Made by a program: the position numbers and the translations under genes. Under the pieces are notes generated by a model, which saw only the letters and a program-made list of their open reading frames with translations, searched no databases and was not told where the DNA came from. DNA of 45,937 nt from Nitrospirota bacterium (GTDB lineage Bacteria > JACPQY01): the NCBI GenBank assembly GCA_016190245.1, contig JACPQY010000008.1, positions 1-45,937 on the forward strand. The letters are read 5' to 3'. Shown piece after piece: positions 12,618 to 19,944 of this stretch (its first letter is position 1; every line of letters begins with the position of its first letter).

Positions 12618-12705
12618 TAAGAGCCTTGATCCTTCCTCAACGGCCCCCCTTTGTCAACGGAAGCCAGGCTTGGCCCGCGGAGGCCGTGCGCTGCCGCCCG
12701 CATGC

Positions 12706-12990
12706 CTAACCCCACAGACCGGCCAGCGCCCGATCGAGCTCTCTACGAGGAACGATCCTCAGGACAAACATGCCCTCCCGGGAGAGTCGGAAGATGGTCC
12801 GAAAGTCCCCGGTTCGAAGACGATGCCGATTGGCAATGCCCCTGAGTTTCCGAATCTTGGGCCGCCCCGGCAAGTGGGCTGCGGATGCGACGCCCTCAAT
12901 GTCCGATAGGATGGCTTCTTGGTCGCTTCGGGGAGTGGATTTCAGATCTCGGCGCGATCGAGGGGAGAAGAAGAGCCCTCGGTCAGCCAT
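12706..12990 (-). CDS. RelE/ParE-family toxin
   Basis: 94-aa RelE-fold protein. The typical C-terminal half is visible: RKLRGIANRHRLRTGDFRTI, then the IFRL strand, and VLRIVPRRELDRAL. RelE toxins are usually ribosome-dependent mRNA endonucleases. Its start overlaps the end of the Phd-like antitoxin gene by 8 nt, the standard coupled antitoxin-toxin order. Confidence 0.88.
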   Translation of the reverse strand: MADRGLFFSPRSRRDLKSTPRSDQEAILSDIEGVASAAHLPGRPKIRKLRGIANRHRLRTGDFRTIFRLSREGMFVLRIVPRRELDRALAGLWG

Positions 12991-13249
12991 CCCGCAGTCC
13001 CAGTTCCTTGCGGACCTCGGCGAGGCTGCGCCAGCCTTTGCGCCGGCCCTCCCGGTCGGCGGCCTTGATGCTCTTCAGAAAGGAGGGGCTGGCCAGAACG
13101 AGGTCCTCGATCTCGTCTTCTGAAAGGGGCAGGAGAAGCGCCTTGGGTTTGCCCCGCTTGGTGATCACGATTTTGGCCCCTCTCTCGACCTGGTGGATGG
13201 CCTGAGGGGTTCGGGCGTGAAGCTCGTGGATGTTGATGAACCGGAGCAT
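12983..13249 (-). CDS. Phd/YefM-family antitoxin
   Basis: 88-aa antitoxin. It starts MLRFINIHELHARTPQAIHQ, followed by the Phd/YefM DNA-binding core with ITKRGKPKALLLPLSEDE. The C-terminal part (SPSFLKSIKAADREGRRKG) should be the toxin-binding tail. A strong SD (AAGGAGG) precedes the ATG. It is expected to repress its own promoter, which has a repeat-containing operator-like site just upstream. Confidence 0.87.
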   Translation of the reverse strand: MLRFINIHELHARTPQAIHQVERGAKIVITKRGKPKALLLPLSEDEIEDLVLASPSFLKSIKAADREGRRKGWRSLAEVRKELGLRDG

Positions 13250-13259
13250 GGTGCCTCCT

Positions 13260-13288
13260 TGTGTCTTAAATGTGTCACAACCAGAATA
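13260..13288 (-). promoter_or_regulatory. Toxin-antitoxin promoter/operator
   Basis: On the minus strand a -10 TATTCT (13283-13288) is followed at 13260-13279 by a 20-bp site. On the plus strand the site reads TGTGTC, TTAAA, TGTGTC, ACA. This direct repeat with TGTG/CACA ends overlaps the predicted transcription start, a likely autorepression operator for the Phd-like antitoxin. Confidence 0.45.
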
Positions 13289-13368
13289 GCCGGTGCGACC
13301 CGGACGGTCAACGGAGATGTGGCGTGCCGCCTCGTCTGCGGCCGTTGCGGCCGGGTTGGGGAGCGGGC

Positions 13369-14361
13369 CTACGCCCGGTGGCCGTTGCGGCCCGCGCAGA
13401 TGCCGGTCAGTCGCCCGAGCGTCTCGTCGGCTTCGGAGGCGATCCGGTCCATGAGCTCGCGGACGCTCGGCACGTCGTCCAACGCGCCCACGATCTGACC
13501 GCAGGCGATCACGCCCATATCGAGGTCCCCGGAGCGATAGGCTTCCAGGCCCATCTTCCCGCTGATATGGGGGAGCAGATCCGCGAGCGTTGCGCCCTGC
13601 TTCTCGAGCTCCAACACTTCTTCCGCGGCCTTGTTCCTGCGCACGCGGGCGGGGTTGCGGATGGACCGCTCCACGATCATCGTGTCGGTCTCCTGCGCCT
13701 TCATCATCCACGACTTGAAGTTGGGATGGGCGATGCACTCCTTCGTGGCCATGAACCGCGTGCCCATGAGGATTCCGCTGGCGCCGAGCGCGAGCGCGGC
13801 CAGTAGCCCGCGGCCGTCGCAATACCCGCCGGCGGCGACGATCGGGATCTTGATCGTGCGTGCGGCTTTCTGGATGAGGATGAGACTTGTAACGTCGTCC
13901 AGCCCCGGATGGCCGCCGCACTCGTAGCCGACCACGGTGACCGCGTCCACGCCGAGCGACTCGGCCTTGCGCGCAAATCTCACCGCCGGAACCTTGTGAA
14001 TGATCTTGACGCCCGCCTGCTTGAGCCGGGGCACGAAGCCCTCGGGGCTCCGGCCGGAGGTCTCGACGACGCGGACGCCTTCCTCCAGCAGGATGTCGAA
14101 ATAGATGTCGTAGATGTCGTTGGAGGTGACGACGGGCAGCATCGAGATGTTCACACAGATGGGCTTGTCCGTCAGTCCCTTGGCCTTCTTGAGCTCATCG
14201 CGGAACTCGTCGGCCGAGGGGAAGGAGAGGGCGCAGATCGTGCCGAGCCCGCCGGCATTGGATACGGCGGCGGCAAGCTCGCCGGTGGCCAGCCATTGCA
14301 TGCCGCCCTGGATGATGGGGAGGCGGATGCCGAGGAGATCCGTGAGGGGGGTGCGAATCAT
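13369..14361 (-). CDS. Nitronate monooxygenase / FabK-like FMN enzyme
   Basis: 330-aa TIM-barrel flavoprotein of the 2-nitropropane dioxygenase/FabK superfamily. Motifs: LPIIQGGMQWLATGELAAAV at the N terminus, NISMLP, VVGYECGGHPG with the family's catalytic-region His, PIVAAGGYCDGRGLLAALAL, and GTRFMATKEC. It could be a nitronate monooxygenase or an enoyl-ACP reductase. No fatty acid synthesis genes are adjacent, so nitronate monooxygenase is favoured. A TATGAT hexamer lies 9 nt upstream of the ATG. Confidence 0.88.
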   Translation of the reverse strand: MIRTPLTDLLGIRLPIIQGGMQWLATGELAAAVSNAGGLGTICALSFPSADEFRDELKKAKGLTDKPICVNISMLPVVTSNDIYDIYFDILLEEGVRVVETSGRSPEGFVPRLKQAGVKIIHKVPAVRFARKAESLGVDAVTVVGYECGGHPGLDDVTSLILIQKAARTIKIPIVAAGGYCDGRGLLAALALGASGILMGTRFMATKECIAHPNFKSWMMKAQETDTMIVERSIRNPARVRRNKAAEEVLELEKQGATLADLLPHISGKMGLEAYRSGDLDMGVIACGQIVGALDDVPSVRELMDRIASEADETLGRLTGICAGRNGHRA

Positions 14362-14598
14362 CTGCGGCGGATCATAGAGACGCGGGCGCTCGTGTCAAGT
14401 CGCGGGGGGGGTGGGCCGCATGCTCCTTTGTGGCATTGACGCGAAAGGCAGGGCGACCCGGTGGGCCCTCTCGCGCCGGAAACGAGGCAAATGAGCACGC
14501 CATCCTCGGAATCTCCGGGTGGGAACGCGCGGTCGCGACCTTCCCTCTGCCGGATCGGCGGATGAAAGGTGATCTTGAAGTCCCGCGGCATCGAAGGT

Positions 14599-14604
14599 TA
14601 CAAT
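14599..14604 (+). promoter_or_regulatory. -10 element of first DUF433 gene (leaderless)
   Basis: TACAAT ends 6 nt before the ATG at 14611, which puts the expected transcription start on the start codon. No SD is visible. The 14362-14598 stretch upstream holds no recognisable gene. Confidence 0.55.
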
Positions 14605-14610
14605 CCACGC

Positions 14611-14838
14611 ATGAGCTATCGCGAGCGTATCAGCGTTGATCCTGCCGTGCGCGGGGGCAAGCCGTGCATCAAGAATACGCGCATTACCGTTTACGATATC
14701 CTGGAGTATCTGGCGGGCGGGATGTCGGAAGCGAAACTGTTGGAGGAGTTCCCGAGTCTTACACAGGAGGATGTCCGAGCCGCCCTGGAATTTGCCGCGG
14801 TACGCGAGCGGAAGTTGGCGGCCTCTCGTGCGGCGTGA
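14611..14838 (+). CDS. DUF433 antitoxin-like protein (pair 1)
   Basis: 75-aa DUF433 protein with the family core RISVDPAVRGGKPCIKNTRI, TVYDILEYLAGGMS and LEEFPSLTQEDVRAAL. DUF433 is a small helix-turn-helix-like domain usually paired with a DUF5615 PIN-like partner and thought to act as antitoxin. Its stop overlaps the GTG start of the partner by 4 nt. A paralogous pair lies 2 kb downstream. Confidence 0.9.
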   Translation: MSYRERISVDPAVRGGKPCIKNTRITVYDILEYLAGGMSEAKLLEEFPSLTQEDVRAALEFAAVRERKLAASRAA

Positions 14839-15185
14839 GGCTCTTGTTTGATGAGAACCTGAGCCCACGGCTCGTACAGCAGTTGGCCGCGGAGTTCCCG
14901 GACAGCACCCACGTTGATTCGGCGGGGTTGCGTGGCGCGCGAGATGAAGTTGTTTGGGGGTACGCCCGCGCTCACGGCCTCACCATCGTTTCGAAGGACA
15001 ATGACTTCCGCCAGATCGCCTTCTTGCAGGGTCCGCCCCCCAAGATTGTTTGGCTTTCGGTGGGGAATGAGGGAACCGAGGCCATCGTTCAGGCCCTTCG
15101 CAGACACAAGGCACGGATCCAGACCTTTTGTGCGGACCCGGAGGAAAGCCTGCTTGTTCTCGTTGCGGAAGACGAGCCGATCTGA
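14835..15185 (+). CDS. DUF5615 PIN-like toxin candidate (pair 1)
   Basis: 116-aa protein starting VRLLFDENLSPRLV with a GTG start that overlaps the DUF433 stop (GTGA). Acidic residues typical of the PIN-like (Mut7-C-related) fold are present in LLFDENLS and VSKDNDFRQ. DUF433-DUF5615 pairs are treated as VapBC-like toxin-antitoxin modules. RNase activity is inferred from fold only. Confidence 0.88.
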   Translation: MRLLFDENLSPRLVQQLAAEFPDSTHVDSAGLRGARDEVVWGYARAHGLTIVSKDNDFRQIAFLQGPPPKIVWLSVGNEGTEAIVQALRRHKARIQTFCADPEESLLVLVAEDEPI

Positions 15186-15223
15186 TCATCGAATTGCTCA
15201 CGCGTCATCCCGTGAAGTAGTTT

Positions 15224-15243
15224 CGCGGAGGTTTTTCTCCGCG
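15224..15243 (+). terminator. Hairpin after DUF5615 gene
   Basis: CGCGGAG / CTCCGCG form a perfect 7-bp stem around a GTTTTT loop, followed by a weakly T-rich stretch (CATTGTCTTTT). It lies 38 nt after the DUF5615 stop, and may end that transcript before the WYL promoter. Confidence 0.45.
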
Positions 15244-15290
15244 CTCATTGTCTTTTGATCCCCGGAAGGGGTCGTGGTACTGTGGCGCTC

Positions 15291-15305
15291 TGACAGCGGC
15301 TGTCA
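15291..15305. promoter_or_regulatory. WYL box 1: palindrome at the WYL regulator start
   Basis: TGACAGCGGCTGTCA is a perfect 7+1+7 palindrome whose last base is the A of the ATG at 15305. A possible -10 (TACTGT, 15278-15283) for the regulator lies just upstream. The palindrome would then sit at the transcription start, a position suited to autorepression. The same palindrome recurs at 22302-22316 and 27615-27629. Confidence 0.75.
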
Positions 15306-16351
15306 TGGCGAAGAGGCGAGAATCGAAATCCATGGCCGGGATCACCTACCGGCCGCCGACCTATGGGGCCGCTGCGCGGTTTGCGCAGATCATGTACGGG
15401 CTCCAGCAGCGGCCGCTGGGATGGAGCCTGGAGGCCATGAGCGAAGACCTGCGGCTCCATCCGCGCACCATCGCACGGTATGCGGGGTGCCTTACAAAGG
15501 ACGTGGAGGATAACGAAGGGCGGCCGCTTATCATCTTGGAAGAGCGATACGGGAAGCCGCATCTGCGTCTGGCCGCGAAGCCGGTGGAGCCGCTTGACCT
15601 CAACGCCTCGCTGGCTCTCTCGCTCTACGCGGCCACCACCCTGCTTCGGTTCACGCGGGGGTCCCGGCTGTACGCGAGCCTTGAGGCGGCCCTCCAGAAG
15701 GCACTCGGCCGGCTCAGTCCGGGCGACCGGATGAAGCTCATGTCGCTCGAACGCAAGATCCACTACGTGCCGGACGGGCCGAAAGACTACTCGAACAAGG
15801 CGATCGTGCTCGAACGCGTCGTGGAGGGCCTGCTGCACCAGCGCAGACTGAAAGTGAAGTACACGTCCCTTTCCGGGGGAACGTGGGAGAGCTTGGTCCA
15901 CCCGTATTCCCTCATGATGTACAAGCGGGGCCTCTACATCATCGGGCATTCGGAGAAGCATGGGGACGTGCGCTACCTGGCCATCGAGAGGATTGACGAG
16001 GCCTCGATCACGGATGCCGTTTTCAACTACCCGGTGGGCTATCGTCCCGGCGACTACACGGATGGCTGTTTTGGGATCATTGATGGCGATCCCGTGGATG
16101 TTTCGATCCGGTTCAAGAAGGGCGCCGACGCGCTCATCACCGGCCGCGTATGGCACCCCACGCAGAAAATCACCCGATTGAAGAATGGCGACCTCCGCCT
16201 CACCATGCGCGTCCGCGGCACTGATGAACTCTTGCCGTGGGTCATGTCCCACGGGCCGTATGCCAAGGTGGAGGCGCCGGCGGAACTCCGGTCCGCGGTC
16301 AAGGACTGGCTGGCCGGGATGAAGAGGGGCTACCGATTCAGCGGGCCGTGA
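15305..16351 (+). CDS. WYL-domain transcriptional regulator
   Basis: 348-aa regulator. The N-terminal winged-helix-like region is about residues 15-75 (GWSLEAMSEDLRLHPRTIAR). A middle helical linker follows, then a WYL domain from about residue 180 (HQRRLKVKYTSLSGG, then HPYSLMMYKRGLYIIGHS, the WYL-motif strand, here LYI). A C-terminal WCX-type extension ends at about 345. WYL proteins bind palindromes as dimers and often sense single-stranded nucleic acid. Several control DNA-damage or phage-defence genes. The start may be ATG 15305 or ATG 15332. Truncated copies of the 3' end occur at 17246-17503 and 18593-18722. Confidence 0.9.
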   Translation: MAKRRESKSMAGITYRPPTYGAAARFAQIMYGLQQRPLGWSLEAMSEDLRLHPRTIARYAGCLTKDVEDNEGRPLIILEERYGKPHLRLAAKPVEPLDLNASLALSLYAATTLLRFTRGSRLYASLEAALQKALGRLSPGDRMKLMSLERKIHYVPDGPKDYSNKAIVLERVVEGLLHQRRLKVKYTSLSGGTWESLVHPYSLMMYKRGLYIIGHSEKHGDVRYLAIERIDEASITDAVFNYPVGYRPGDYTDGCFGIIDGDPVDVSIRFKKGADALITGRVWHPTQKITRLKNGDLRLTMRVRGTDELLPWVMSHGPYAKVEAPAELRSAVKDWLAGMKRGYRFSGP

Positions 16352-16562
16352 CGCTGGATGTGCCTTGGCAGGCGGGCGAATCGGTTCCACAGAGCCGGAC
16401 ATATGTCGAGGTATCTCATATCCCTGGAATCGCCTTGACCGCCTACCCGAAATGCAAAAACGGGATGGCCGTTCCTTCGTCCTGTGTTCGGCGGCTGAGG
16501 GGGGTATCTGATGGATGGATGAACCTGAATGGCGTTGTCAGGCGACTCGTTGGGGATTGTGA

Positions 16563-16568
16563 TACACT
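16563..16568 (+). promoter_or_regulatory. -10 element of second DUF433 gene (leaderless)
   Basis: TACACT ends 6 nt before the GTG at 16575. This supports a GTG start and leaderless transcription. The 16352-16562 stretch upstream shows no gene. Its first ~20 bases continue the sequence shared with the WYL tail copy at 17.5 kb. Confidence 0.5.
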
Positions 16569-16574
16569 GCGGTC

Positions 16575-16820
16575 GTGGGAAAAGAGGGAAATCCGCTGGC
16601 ACGAGTAGTCGCGGACCCTGCGGTCTGTGCGGGGCAGCCATGTATCCGGGGCACCCGAATTCCGATCTCGGTCATCCTTGACAGTCTTGCGGAGGGTATG
16701 GCGCCGGAGGATATCATTGACCACTTTCCCAACCTTCACACGGAAGACGTTCGAGCGGCCCTTGCCTACGCGGCGGAGCTATCCAGAGAGAATATCTGGA
16801 AAGTTGCCGCCGGGACATGA
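16575..16820 (+). CDS. DUF433 antitoxin-like protein (pair 2)
   Basis: 81-aa DUF433 protein, GTG start. The core reads ARVVADPAVCAGQPCIRGTR, then ISVILDSLAEGMAPEDIIDH and LHTEDVRAALAYAA. It is clearly a paralogue of the gene at 14611 but too diverged for a recent duplication. It overlaps its DUF5615 partner by 4 nt (ATGA). Confidence 0.9.
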   Translation: MGKEGNPLARVVADPAVCAGQPCIRGTRIPISVILDSLAEGMAPEDIIDHFPNLHTEDVRAALAYAAELSRENIWKVAAGT

Positions 16821-17218
16821 AGGTCAAGCTCGACGAGAACATTTCAAGACATCTCAAACCCGACCTTGCCCGGCTTGGTCACGACGTAACCACCGCGGAA
16901 GATGAAGGACTCCTGTCGGTATCCGATGACAAGATCGCCGCTGCCATCAGGCTTGAAAACAGGATGCTCCTTACCCTTGATCTCGGGTTTGCGGATTTGC
17001 GCAGGTATGCGCCCGGTACGCATCCGGGTGTAGTCGTTTTCCGCCCCCATTCCCTCGGGGTTCGATCGGTCAGCCGCTTCGTTGAGTCATTTGTCCGGGA
17101 GGGAAGACTCGGCACGCTCTCCGGCTGTCTGGTGATTGTCGAGCCGGATCGTATCCGGATACGCAGAGCGGGTGCAGAGGGGGGTTCCGGGCGCAGCGGA
17201 GATGAGGAGCCGGCGTAG
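16817..17218 (+). CDS. DUF5615 PIN-like toxin candidate (pair 2)
   Basis: 133-aa DUF5615 protein: KVKLDENISRHLKPDLARLG at the N terminus, then LLTLDLGFADLRRYAPG with the expected acidic residues, and VVVFRPHSLGVRSVSRFVE. It is the predicted toxin of the second DUF433 pair. The last ~18 residues (GAEGGSGRSGDEEPA) are low complexity and probably beyond the fold. Confidence 0.88.
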   Translation: MKVKLDENISRHLKPDLARLGHDVTTAEDEGLLSVSDDKIAAAIRLENRMLLTLDLGFADLRRYAPGTHPGVVVFRPHSLGVRSVSRFVESFVREGRLGTLSGCLVIVEPDRIRIRRAGAEGGSGRSGDEEPA

Positions 17219-17245
17219 GCGGGGGTGGTGGGGTTGCTCCGGATG

Positions 17246-17503
17246 GTGGACGTCTCATTCCGGCTAAGAAAGGGCGCCGACGCGCTCATCACCGGTCGCG
17301 TATGGCACCCGACGCAGAAGATCACCCGATTGAAGAATGGCGACCTCCTCCTCACCATGCGCGTCCGCGGCACGGACGAGGTTCTGCCGTGGGTCATGTC
17401 CCACGGGCCGCATGCGAAGGTAGAGGCGCCGGCGGAACTCCGGGCCGCGGTCAAGGATTGGCTGACCGGGATGAGGAAGAGCTACCGATTCAGCGGGCCG
17501 TGA
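17246..17503 (+). pseudogene. WYL regulator 3'-end fragment, copy B
   Basis: About 260 bp that closely match the last 86 codons of the WYL gene (16094-16351). The fragment begins VDVSFRLRKGADALITGRVW and ends at the same stop after RFSGP. The match continues about 18 bp beyond the stop (CGCTGGATGTG). There is no HTH or WYL core, so this is a remnant and not a functional regulator. Amino-acid changes relative to the full gene are mostly conservative. Confidence 0.85.
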
Positions 17504-17564
17504 CGCTGGATGTGGCTTGGCTGTTTGGCGAATTGCACCCAGAGTGAGGAACTGGCGTAGGAAA

Positions 17565-17795
17565 TCAGAAATTCCGATTGACGATCGGACGTGTTTTCCC
17601 TCTTCGGTGATCGTCCAGGGCCTTGTCCGCCATCGCTCTCAGCTTGTGGGCATACTTTTGGTCTCGGAAAGCGCGTTGCCACTTTTCCTCGGCGACTTTC
17701 TCGGCCAAGAAGCGGGCATAGTCCAGCAACGCCCTCGCCTTCTCAGGCGGCAACCGATCAACAATTTGCGCGGTTTCCTTCGCCAACGTCGTCAT
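17565..17795 (-). CDS. Small DUF2281/antitoxin-like protein
   Basis: 76-aa protein with the phrase TAQIVDRLPPEKARALLDYA, then RFLAEK. This resembles DUF2281-type antitoxins, in which a short helical N terminus precedes a charged tail. The ATG at 17795 is chosen over a longer start at 17831 because the family-like region begins there. No toxin partner is adjacent. It is the only minus-strand gene between the WYL gene and 19.9 kb. Confidence 0.6.
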   Translation of the reverse strand: MTTLAKETAQIVDRLPPEKARALLDYARFLAEKVAEEKWQRAFRDQKYAHKLRAMADKALDDHRRGKTRPIVNRNF

Positions 17796-17902
17796 TCTTC
17801 GAGGATACCACGGGGGGCAGGCGCCGATCAACGGACCGAGGTCATGTCGGCTCGATGGTCGATCCGGCGAGGTCGCCGGTTGACCTGCTTTGACCCGGCA
17901 GG

Positions 17903-17908
17903 CATACT
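17903..17908 (+). promoter_or_regulatory. -10 element of DUF5678 gene (leaderless)
   Basis: CATACT ends 6 nt before the ATG at 17915. It matches TATACT at five positions and fits the leaderless pattern of this genome. Confidence 0.45.
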
Positions 17909-17914
17909 ATAGGC

Positions 17915-18208
17915 ATGGCGACCCGCAGGAACGGGCGGACGAAAAAGAGGGCATCGAGAAAGCGCGCATGCCGGGCCAAGGACCCGCTCACGATTGCCCT
18001 GACGGTCGAAAACGAGTGGGTATCTCGGCACTATGACAGGCTGGTACGCCAGTATCCACGGAAGATCGTTGCCATCTCACACCGCCAGGTCGCCGGCGTC
18101 GGCGAGACGGGTGACGAGGCCCTCGCCTTGGCCCGTGAAAAGTATCCTAATGCCCTGCCCCTTCTCGTGCGCGTCCCCTCCCCCGAGGATCTCGTCTGCG
18201 TTCTGTAG
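17915..18208 (+). CDS. DUF5678 domain protein
   Basis: 97-aa protein. A very basic N terminus (TRRNGRTKKRASRKRACRAK) is followed by a DUF5678-like core: ENEWVSRHYDRLVRQYPRKI, then VAISHRQVAGVGETGDEALA. In many genomes DUF5678 genes sit next to retropepsin-like genes, as here. Function is unknown. Confidence 0.65.
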   Translation: MATRRNGRTKKRASRKRACRAKDPLTIALTVENEWVSRHYDRLVRQYPRKIVAISHRQVAGVGETGDEALALAREKYPNALPLLVRVPSPEDLVCVL

Positions 18209-18246
18209 TCTTTTCATACACGCCGATCGGCCGGCACCTTCACCCG

Positions 18247-18591
18247 GTGATTCCCATCGGAATCCGCATCGGGCAGGAATGGCGGACGGCGCAGGTGTAT
18301 GTCGATTCGGGCTCGATGTACACAATCTTGGCCCCCTCGCTCGTCCCCGGAAGCTTCGATTGGAAAGCCGGCCGGAACGCCCAGGCAACTTCAGGCACGG
18401 GCCAGACCCTTGCCGTTTTTCTGCACGACCTCGACATCCAAATTGGGAACGACCGCTTTGTCGCGCCCGTCGGGTTTTCCTCCGACTTGAAAATCGGCTT
18501 CGACATCCTGGGCCGGAGAGGGATATTCGACCGCTACCGGATCGAGTTCAACGAGCCGAAACGGTTCGTGTCTTTCACGTCGGTGAAATGA
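18247..18591 (+). CDS. Retropepsin-like aspartic protease domain protein
   Basis: 114-aa single-domain aspartyl-protease-like protein. The active-site triad is seen in YVDSGSMYTIL (D-S-G), and the C-terminal block FDILGRRGIFDRYRIEFNE is typical of the bacterial retropepsin-like family partnered with DUF5678. The GTG start at 18247 is provisional. The frame is open upstream through FSYTPIGRHLHPVIPIG, which also looks like the usual family N terminus, but no start codon was found there. It may be translated from a rare start or truncated. Confidence 0.7.
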   Translation: MIPIGIRIGQEWRTAQVYVDSGSMYTILAPSLVPGSFDWKAGRNAQATSGTGQTLAVFLHDLDIQIGNDRFVAPVGFSSDLKIGFDILGRRGIFDRYRIEFNEPKRFVSFTSVK

Positions 18592-18592
18592 T

Positions 18593-18722
18593 GGTGCGCG
18601 TCCGCGGCACGGATGAACTCTTGCCGTGGGTCATGTCCCACGGGCCGTATGCCAAGGTGGAAGCGCCGGCGGAACTCCGGTCCGCGGTCAAGGGCTGGCT
18701 GGCCGGGATGAGCAAGTACTAC
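18593..18722 (+). pseudogene. WYL regulator 3'-end fragment, copy C
   Basis: About 125 bp nearly identical to 16207-16330 of the WYL gene, encoding RVRGTDELLPWVMSHGPYAK and onward, then diverging after GWLAGMSK. It follows directly on the retropepsin-like stop. It is closer to the full gene than to copy B, for example TGAACTCTTGCC and TATGCCAAGGTGGA, so it arose independently of copy B. Confidence 0.8.
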
Positions 18723-18760
18723 AGGTCCGACAGATTCGCACTCGCAGGGGGCGGGCGAGG

Positions 18761-19906
18761 ATGACGTCCCCCGCTTCGCAACTTGGTGACCTGCTCGGCG
18801 TATTGCCGGGCAATCGCAAGGAGCCCTTTGTCACTCAGTTGCTGTCATTCCTCCTACGCTCCGACTCCGAGTTTCGTTCATCCTTCCTCGAGAAGTTTCT
18901 CCGCATTCCCGACGTGTGTGCCGAACACTACGACGTTGTTCCGGAGGATCCGACTGAGCAGGCCGAGGAGGAATCTCCAGAAGCGGAAGCCGATCCCGGT
19001 CGGATGGACTTTACGTTTGTTCCCCAAAGAAATGGATCCCAACTACCCTACATCGGTGTCGAGTGCAAGATTGGTGCCCGATTTGGGGAAGGCCAGCTCG
19101 ACAAGTATGCCTCCGACTTGACGGGCCGAAGTCATCGTCCGAAACCGCGACTATTCGCGATCACGCGGGATGAATTCACCCTAACAGATTTGGGTGCCAA
19201 GGGGCAGAAAGCCGTTCTGCTCAAGGCAACCAGTGGCATGCTGCGTCTTGATGGCAATGGGCTGTGCAGGGAGGGGAACAGGCAGGGATTGAGGACCTGG
19301 AATTGCCTATTCGACGTCATCAGCCCAGATGTTTCTCATTTCACACCTGCGACACGGGCTGGTTTGCGGCACATAAAGGAGGTAGCCATGGCGGAAGCAT
19401 TTCGAGGTTTTCAGAGCCTAAGAACAGGATCAATGACTATGGCCGATCTCGTCCAGGCACGTATTCTCCTCTCTCACCTCACCCGACGTGTGGCCAAGGG
19501 TAAGGGTGCTCATAGAGCACCTACCTTCCACCTGAAGCGCGGAACCTACAAGCCGAAAGAACAAGAGTCCTATCACCACTACCACTTTCTCCACACATGG
19601 AGGAAAGCGGGAAAGAGCTATCTTCACTTGTATGTGGTCGAATACCCAAATGACTCGGAGGTCTACCTGGAAATCCGTTATTGGAAAGGAAGGAGACGTG
19701 CGCGTTCTCTCCATTACCTCAGTCTCAAGATTGGCGGACACAATGCCAAGGATCTGTTGATGGAGAAGGCCAAGCAACCGAAGATAATCGCAGATGCCCC
19801 GGGCAATCTCGCGAAGGTCATCCGGGAGTGGGTTGAGGCCAAGGGATGGGAGCCGAGCGATTGCAAAGGAACATTCGGGGATTTTGACTGTTCTCTCGAC
19901 GAATGA
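18761..19906 (+). CDS. PD-(D/E)XK nuclease-like protein
   Basis: 381-aa protein of unknown family. An N-terminal segment contains the pattern RMDFTFVP then YIGVECKIGA and GEGQLDKYASDL, that is D-x(n)-E-x-K with a downstream Gln. This is the PD-(D/E)XK nuclease core (about residues 85-130) as found in PDDEXK_4-like proteins. The C-terminal half (from about 220) is rich in aromatic and basic residues and unrecognised. The ATG at 18761 follows a purine-rich GGGCGAGG. It is less GC-rich than its neighbours. It could be a restriction or anti-phage nuclease, which is inference. Confidence 0.65.
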   Translation: MTSPASQLGDLLGVLPGNRKEPFVTQLLSFLLRSDSEFRSSFLEKFLRIPDVCAEHYDVVPEDPTEQAEEESPEAEADPGRMDFTFVPQRNGSQLPYIGVECKIGARFGEGQLDKYASDLTGRSHRPKPRLFAITRDEFTLTDLGAKGQKAVLLKATSGMLRLDGNGLCREGNRQGLRTWNCLFDVISPDVSHFTPATRAGLRHIKEVAMAEAFRGFQSLRTGSMTMADLVQARILLSHLTRRVAKGKGAHRAPTFHLKRGTYKPKEQESYHHYHFLHTWRKAGKSYLHLYVVEYPNDSEVYLEIRYWKGRRRARSLHYLSLKIGGHNAKDLLMEKAKQPKIIADAPGNLAKVIREWVEAKGWEPSDCKGTFGDFDCSLDE

Positions 19907-19944
19907 GCTGGGTGCCCTTGATCCGGCAGAGGCGCCGGGGCAAA

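Noticed and set aside
9123-12705. FMN riboswitch upstream of ribD/ribE
   Set aside because: The rib genes are directly behind nrdR and glyA with no leader long enough for an RFN element, and none of its conserved blocks was seen.
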